Assembly: GCF_014851395.1 (NCBI RefSeq)
Contig: NW_024041151.1
Location: forward strand, 29,682,231 to 29,746,230
Length of the DNA stretch: 64,000 bases
Direction: 5' to 3'
DNA from: Micropterus salmoides
Taxonomy: Eukaryota > Chordata > Actinopteri > Centrarchiformes > Centrarchidae
The position numbers and the translations under genes were made by a program. A model generated the notes under the pieces. It made no database searches. It was not told the origin of the DNA and was given only the letters and a program-made list of their open reading frames with translations. Of the stretch, positions 58,611-64,000 are shown in pieces. The first letter of the stretch is position 1. Each line of letters starts with the position of its first letter.

Positions 58611-61370
58611 TATTATCCTCCTTTTGCGGTCAGTTGTTGTTATTCCGTTCAAGGTAAGGTAAACTTGTTGGCAAGTCTTCATGGATTTATCACTTTCATC
58701 ATAGAAGCAAATTGTCCGGTGATGACACTTGATTCAAAAGCTTACATTAGGAAGTCTGACTGGTTGTTACGGATCTTACGCAGGGAATTAATGGAACTGG
58801 AAGGCTACATGAGCGAAGAATCAAAGAGAAAAAAAGTCACAGTGTCAAGTTACTCCCAGAAGCAACACTCCCCTCCAAAGAAGCCAGTGATGCATGCTTG
58901 GAAAATCCATTTGCTGTTAGAACTTACAGTGATTGTGAAATCCATGTGGACTTCGACGCAGGAAAAGGAGAGGCTGCTTTCTGGTAACCATGAATCACTG
59001 TGGCCAGATCAGACATGCCTCGTAACTTGTACTCTTGTTGCTTGGAAAAACTAGTTTTAGTATCTCAGCGTGTTGGCCCTTCATCAAGACTACATTTTAT
59101 TTATTATGACTAATTCTCATGGGTTACAGTGGCAGCTGTACTGTAGAGAGAAATCAGGATTCTGCACAACCTCAAATCCTTAGGAATGCAGACAAAGGGC
59201 TGACTAGAATGCAACAACTTCTAAATTTGTCCCCCTCTCTTTAATTGTACTAATAATACCTACATGACTCATGTCTGTGTTATCATCCTTCTGTTTTCCA
59301 TCCAGACTGTGCTTTACATAAGCCAAACACGTGTAAGAAACAAGCTCATAATCTTTAATAGAGACTTAAAGTATATAGTTATAGTACATAGTCAGAACTT
59401 CTTATTTTGAGAGTGAGATTTCCACCAGTTCACATATACCTCAAAATAATCCTGTCAGTGGGCAGTTTACCAGAGGAAAGTGAAAAAGGGAAAAGAAGCT
59501 GTGGCCACCGAGTTACAGAAGTGCAACAGGAAGATTACATATAAAAGGAAACGTCTCAGCAGGAGGCGCAGAACAGGATTTCATTAGTAATGGACAGTAA
59601 CATTTCACAACAGAAAGTATAATTCCTCTTCTGTAACGGGCTATACAGAAATCTATTTAAATACACAGGATGTTTCTGCATAGTAGTCAAATCTCATCAC
59701 ATCACTAATAATACAGCATACATTCAAAGACTGCCACTGTTCAATCAAAAACACTCATCACACCAAAAATGGAATCAAGCATACCAGACAGCAATGACAA
59801 CACTCAAAGCTATGGAGGCCCAAAGTGGCCAATATTAAATAAATAAATGAACGAATGAAGACATTATGAAATAAATGATTATGTGAATTAATCCAGACAA
59901 AACATGGTCAGGTCATTGTCAGGTGATAACATTTAAAATTCTATTTCATTCTTCTTCTTTAACATTTCAGGTAGTCTTTTGTTTAATTAGCTTACAGCAG
60001 TTTTTATTTCAAATTGTCAAAAAAAAAAAAGCATTTCTGCTACTTGAGACAAACAGGGTGAAACAGCTATGTGATTGCAGTGGTGTAATGTACCAAAGTA
60101 TATTTACTTGTACTTCACTACACCTCAGAGACAAATGTTGTATTTTGTAAATCTTTCATCCCCTTTCCTCTCCAATAAAAAACATGTATCTTGGAGATTT
60201 TAATTTTGTTTGTTAAAAAAACTGAAAGATGAAGCTTCATGGGTTGAAAAAACTTTTTAAACCCCCTTTGAATCACTTGGAAAATGCATTGTCACAAAGC
60301 TGAAAACAGGGCAGATACATGGTTCTCACAGCACAGCCACGCTAAACATATAATGATCCTATAGAATATGATGCATTGCTGTAGATTAAACTAGCCAATA
60401 GTATAAAAAGGAGTTAAAACGTCTACAGTCGTAAAATGAGAGACACACATTAATCCATCAGTGCCAGTTGGCTTGAGTTCAGGGTGAGTCAGTTTTCAGC
60501 TGCCAGATGCAGAAGTGAAAGGGTGAATCAGGTGTCTCAGTGCTGCGCTGAGGTCTTCTGTTGTGACATGGACAGGATGCGCTCCGTCTTGCCCGAGAAA
60601 CCACCACATGTGGGTATGTTTACAAAAGTGCACTTATTTCAAAGTAGAGTGCATACTTTGCTTCAGTACCAGTAAAAGCCAAAGTGACTAATCTGTTGTG
60701 TCAGCTGTTTAGAAACTCATTTCATTAACCACCTCCCACCCACTGAACATTCAACAAAAATGAGTTGGTGGTGGTGCTACCCTAAAACTTAAAAAAAACA
60801 ACAACTTTCATTTGGAAGGAAGTACTGAACAACAAACCATCACACCGCTTGGCACTTTGCAAAAAAGACAATATGACAGTAACTCAAACATGACATACTC
60901 TGATAAAATCAACAAAGATCCTGTTTGTAGGTTTTGATTCTGACTCTTGCAGTACCACAGAGCCCACTGGATATCATATGGTAGAAATTTTAAATATGTG
61001 GAAATTAGAGCGCACAGATGAATAAACTAATGCCATAAACAGGGTGGAGCAATACCAGTCTAGCAATCTGTGCACATGGACTAAGTGTGAGGTTAAGAAA
61101 CAAAATTAAAAACGCTCAGTAAAGATGGAAACAATAATACTTCTGATACGGCCCTTTAGAATAAACACATTACCCTATGGACGCCTGGTCAAGACCCTTC
61201 AAGTGTCGCTTTTCACCCTGGGTACCCCTTTAGTGTCAATTTTTCAATAATAAATATGCAACATCTGGATGGACTTTCAAAATAAAACACTTTGTTGACG
61301 TGAGATGGTCGCAGATTGGTTAGGTTTAAGGAAAAAAAAACACACTTGGTTATGTTTAGGAAAACATTAT
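58611..61370. other. Region upstream of the cytokine receptor
   Basis: It should hold the receptor promoter and 5' UTR, but no start site can be fixed. A 129-codon plus-strand frame (58,665-59,054) runs antisense to the presumed 5' UTR and matches no family I know. Confidence 0.4.
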
Positions 61371-61562
61371 GGGGATGGAGATGGTGCAGTGGATAACACA
61401 TTAAGAAACATGCCTTTGGTGTGAGAGACCTGGGTTCAATTCCCCACTGTGACACATCTACCAATATGTCCCTGAGCGTCCCTAGTTGCTCCAGAGGCGT
61501 GCGACCTCTGACATAAATAGCAATTGTAAGTCGCTTTGGATAAAAGCATCAACTAAATGTAA
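61371..61562 (+). repeat. tRNA-derived SINE (family B), forward copy
   Basis: Head GATGGTGCAGTGGATAACAC, B box GGTTCAATTCC at 61,433-61,443. The tail (GTAAGTCGCTTTGGATAAAA then GCATCAACTAAATG) is typical of conserved vertebrate SINE tails. The copy at 31,776-31,972 is its inverted relative. Confidence 0.85.
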
Positions 61563-61779
61563 TCATGGTTTGGGTTCAAATAAGTAATGTTACTTACGTA
61601 AGTAAAAAAACAAATCAACGTTGACTATTTTCTTCACACAGGAAACAAACATCAGACTCCAGGGTAAAAATCCCATCAACAAGATCATTTCTCAGGATTA
61701 CCGTAAAATTTATTATCCAAAACAGGGAAATTTGTGTGGTAAAGTACAGTAACAGTCTGTTAATGATGTTTCATTCTCA

Positions 61780-61785
61780 TTTATT
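61780..61785 (-). terminator. Candidate crat polyadenylation signal
   Basis: AATAAA on the minus strand, about 240 nt downstream of the crat stop codon. No closer exact AATAAA was seen. Confidence 0.55.
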
Positions 61786-62022
61786 AATTTAATATGCCTG
61801 TGCATTAAACCTCCCAGTCATTACACAGCAGGTATCACAGAATCATTTAAAGTGCATGATGTTGATCAATAATCACCTGGTAATACTGATTCAGACTACC
61901 ATTTGGAACATGGTAGTCTTGCACACGGTGTGGGGTCCAGTCATCTAAATGTCACTAATGCCCTTTGCTGAGACTAGCCCTGCAGCGCCCACTTGATTTA
62001 ACCCTCCTTGGATAAAAGAGCT

Positions 62023-62238
62023 TCACAGTTTGGCTCTTGGGCTTTGTTCCAGCAGTGTCCTCATGTCCAACAGTGCGTTCTCCACGGCCTGGGCCAGATG
62101 TGCTGTATTCGTTTGTTCACAGGTGTTGAAAGACGACACTGCAAAGTTTATGTGATCATCCATGGGATTGTAGCACACGCCGTATCCGTCTGGGACAACG
62201 GGGCCAAAACACATGACGCAGTCAGTCTTGGAAGGCAC
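62023..62238 (-). CDS. crat: Carnitine O-acetyltransferase, last exon
   Basis: Encodes 71 residues beginning VPSKTDCVMCFGPVVPDGYG and ending SPRAKL then TGA. Carnitine acetyltransferase moves acetyl groups between CoA and carnitine in mitochondria and peroxisomes. The segment around FGPVVPDGYGVCYNPM is conserved in the C-terminal catalytic half of carnitine/choline acyltransferases. The C-terminal AKL is a peroxisomal type 1 targeting signal, as in mammalian CRAT. The acceptor is TTTACAAG before GTGCCTTCC, phase 0, joining the exon at 63,098-63,235. Confidence 0.93.
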   Translation of the reverse strand: MPSKTDCVMCFGPVVPDGYGVCYNPMDDHINFAVSSFNTCEQTNTAHLAQAVENALLDMRTLLEQSPRAKL

Positions 62239-62554
62239 CTTGTAAAGAAATGAGAATGTAGTGGTTAGTTAACAGTTTTGTTTACTATCAACTGCTACTT
62301 TTTTGGACTACTGATATAGATGTTTTGTCACTAAGCAAGTATTTCTTTACTGCGCAGGGCTTGACAATAACAGTGGCCAGATGGCCCGGGGCCAGTAAAA
62401 AGTAACGTCGGGACAGCCACTAGTAACTCAAAAACATTAGTATTTAAAAAAAATAATAATTACAATCATGCAAATGTTTTGCAGCTCTTGGCACACCCAA
62501 TCCAGATATGTAGTGACGTGATGAGTGGTTACCAAATCTCTCTAATCTCAAGCG

Positions 62555-62660
62555 GCAACCTCTGGGTCTGAAAGTGAAACCATGCAGACAGAACTTAAAG
62601 CTGCAAGTCCGCTGGTTGCAAAAAGAAGTCCAGTTTCATTAGAAATAATTGTAAAATTTT
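62555..62660 (-). repeat. Interspersed repeat, copy 3 of 3
   Basis: Reverse-oriented fragment matching the end of 14,455-14,690 (CAACCTCTGGGTCTGAAAGT, GGTTGCAAAAAGAAGT). It lies in the last crat intron. The GGTTGCCATGGTAGCGACCT stretch just to its right resembles the palindrome at 777-811. Confidence 0.6.
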
Positions 62661-63097
62661 GCTACTTCTGAATTATTGCCTCAGTAAACCCTTTCCCCCA
62701 GGTCGCTACCATGGCAACCTGTCAATCAGGATAGAGGCGACTGTGTAAATGTCTTTATGAAGTGGCAGTCAGCCGGAGAGCACGTCATGTTTGAGTCTGT
62801 TAGTATGTTTTGTTTTAAAAGTTGAAATTGATTTGGTAACCTTTTTTAGTTTTAGTAATTTTAACTGTGATTATATTTTAGTTTTTTATATGCAGGATGT
62901 ATTTAATAAGCGATTAAACATGTTAACAGTATAACATAACTTATAAGTCTTTGGTTTTGTTGTAACACTAGTAAATAACTTTTGGTAGGAGGGTAAGTAA
63001 GTTTCAAACCGACTGGCCAAGTGCGGCCAGTTGCACAAAAAGTTTAACGTTGAGCCCTGCTGTGATATATTTGTTTTCTTTCAACCCCTGCCCGTAC

Positions 63098-63235
63098 CTG
63101 ACTTGTAGATAGCTGGAAGTGTAAGGCTTTGGCGTAGGCTGTGTCTGTGAAGAGATCAGGTATGGAGATTTTTTCTGTTCCCGCCTGCATCTTGAGGCCC
63201 AGGAGGTGTCGGTCTATGGCCTGGCCACTGATTGC
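63098..63235 (-). CDS. crat: Carnitine O-acetyltransferase, penultimate exon
   Basis: 46 codons, AISGQAIDRHLLGLKMQA through DTAYAKALHFQLSTSQ. The AI.G.AIDRHLLGLK and LSTSQ blocks are characteristic of CRAT. The acceptor is CCCACAG before GCAATC; the donor is CAG before GTACGGG, phase 0 at both ends. The remaining upstream exons are not found before the window's right edge, so the gene is truncated by the window and not broken. Confidence 0.92.
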
Positions 63236-63690
63236 CTGTGGGGATGGAGAGAATTCATATCGTTAGTCACACCAGATGTTAACTATTTTAAAATAAAGAC
63301 TTGCAATATTCTATATTGTTCTTGTGCGACTATAAAAGGAAGGTATCCCTGTCTGTCCTTCACATATCTCGAGAACCGTTCATCTGATGGACTTGAGAAG
63401 GACCCATATTAACTGTTACACCACCAAACGGCATGCTGGGTACAGCTCGCTTTCACATGCTAAAGTACATTCAACAAGAGATGAAGAAAGAGAGACCAGA
63501 GATGTTACACTGAAGTAAAGTCTTGTTTGCCTTTTTGTTTTGCTAAACTCGTAAATTTCAGAGCTGTAATTTACAGTAGGTTCATTCCTGAAGTCGCCAT
63601 CTTAAAGTGATGTTCTGACCGGTTCAAACAGTGGAAATGCCAAACTTGTGTGCTGCTTTTGGATGTTCTAACTAAACAAATGCCAAAACC

Positions 63691-64000
63691 GAGCGAGCTC
63701 AAACAACTGGGTGTGTGTCCAATCCACCGAAACAAACCTTTTGTCTTCGTAATCCGGAGGGCGATCAAAAGCCCATAACAGAAAGTACTTGTACTCCTGT
63801 TGCACTCTCAAACACAGGAAAGCACTGTTGGGCAAGGAAGAGGTTGCAGCAGTGAGGTAATACATTACTCTTTTTTGTTACTCTTGATGTGCTACCACCT
63901 TGCACTTTACGGAGCATTCCACTAGAATCTTAAGGCCGGCTGAGCGAGCTCAAACAACTGGGTGTGTGTCCCACCCACTGAAACCAACCTTTTGTCTTGG
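63691..64000 (+). repeat. Two direct copies of a ~58-bp segment, 251 bp apart
   Basis: GAGCGAGCTCAAACAACTGG at 63,691 recurs at 63,942, and both continue through GTGTGTGTCC and CAAACCTTTTGTCTT-like sequence. Just before the first copy, at 63,637, is a 12-codon frame MPNLCAAFGCSN ending in TAA, which resembles the start of THAP zinc-finger domains. The second copy runs off the window. Confidence 0.6.

Noticed and set aside
58665..59054. 129-codon plus-strand frame just upstream of the receptor start
   Set aside because: No recognisable motif; composition looks random and it is antisense to the likely receptor 5' UTR.

Overview
The window looks like teleost fish nuclear DNA, probably from a percomorph. 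It is AT-rich and intron-rich, full of tRNA-derived SINEs, TA/CA microsatellites and fish-type DNA-transposon debris. It carries three recognisable vertebrate genes, all on the minus strand. Recognition rests on reading the translated sequence against remembered family features; no database search was run.

Layout. 1-15 kb: no gene recognised. It holds SINE copies, a 1.8-kb minisatellite (about 4.99-6.77 kb) built from a 32-bp monomer in 64-bp dimers, an element at 7.6-8.2 kb with perfect 82-bp inverted arms, and scattered transposon relics. 15.9-16.3 kb: a degenerate 21-bp repeat. 18.2-23.6 kb: a Jun-family bZIP gene. Its coding exon is 18575-19612; a 5'-UTR intron and a distal 5' exon near 23.5 kb next to two AP-1 sites are inferred. 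23,865-29,540: a complete, very young Ty3/gypsy chromovirus of the Tf1/sushi type, with near-identical LTRs, a CTCTA target duplication, intact gag and pol, an apparent self-primer, and a 16-bp hairpin at the gag stop. It lies about 250 bp upstream of the jun promoter region, in the same orientation. 30-42 kb: no gene recognised. It contains a DIRS-type retroelement relic and a 1.5-kb inverted-repeat element with TATA-like boxes in its arms. 43,047-58,610: a 17-exon class I cytokine receptor of the OSMR/LIFR type, rebuilt here as 886 aa with consistent splice phases. 62,023-63,235: the last two coding exons of carnitine O-acetyltransferase, ending in the peroxisomal signal AKL; the rest of that gene lies beyond the right edge.

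How the genes relate. gp130-family receptors signal through JAK/STAT, and this one has a box 1 and two YxxQ STAT3-type motifs. Jun/AP-1 is an immediate-early nuclear effector of such cytokine and stress signals. Their proximity is probably syntenic rather than operon-like. Crat is a metabolic neighbour. The retrotransposon is the only complete autonomous mobile element found; the other mobile sequences are non-autonomous or broken.
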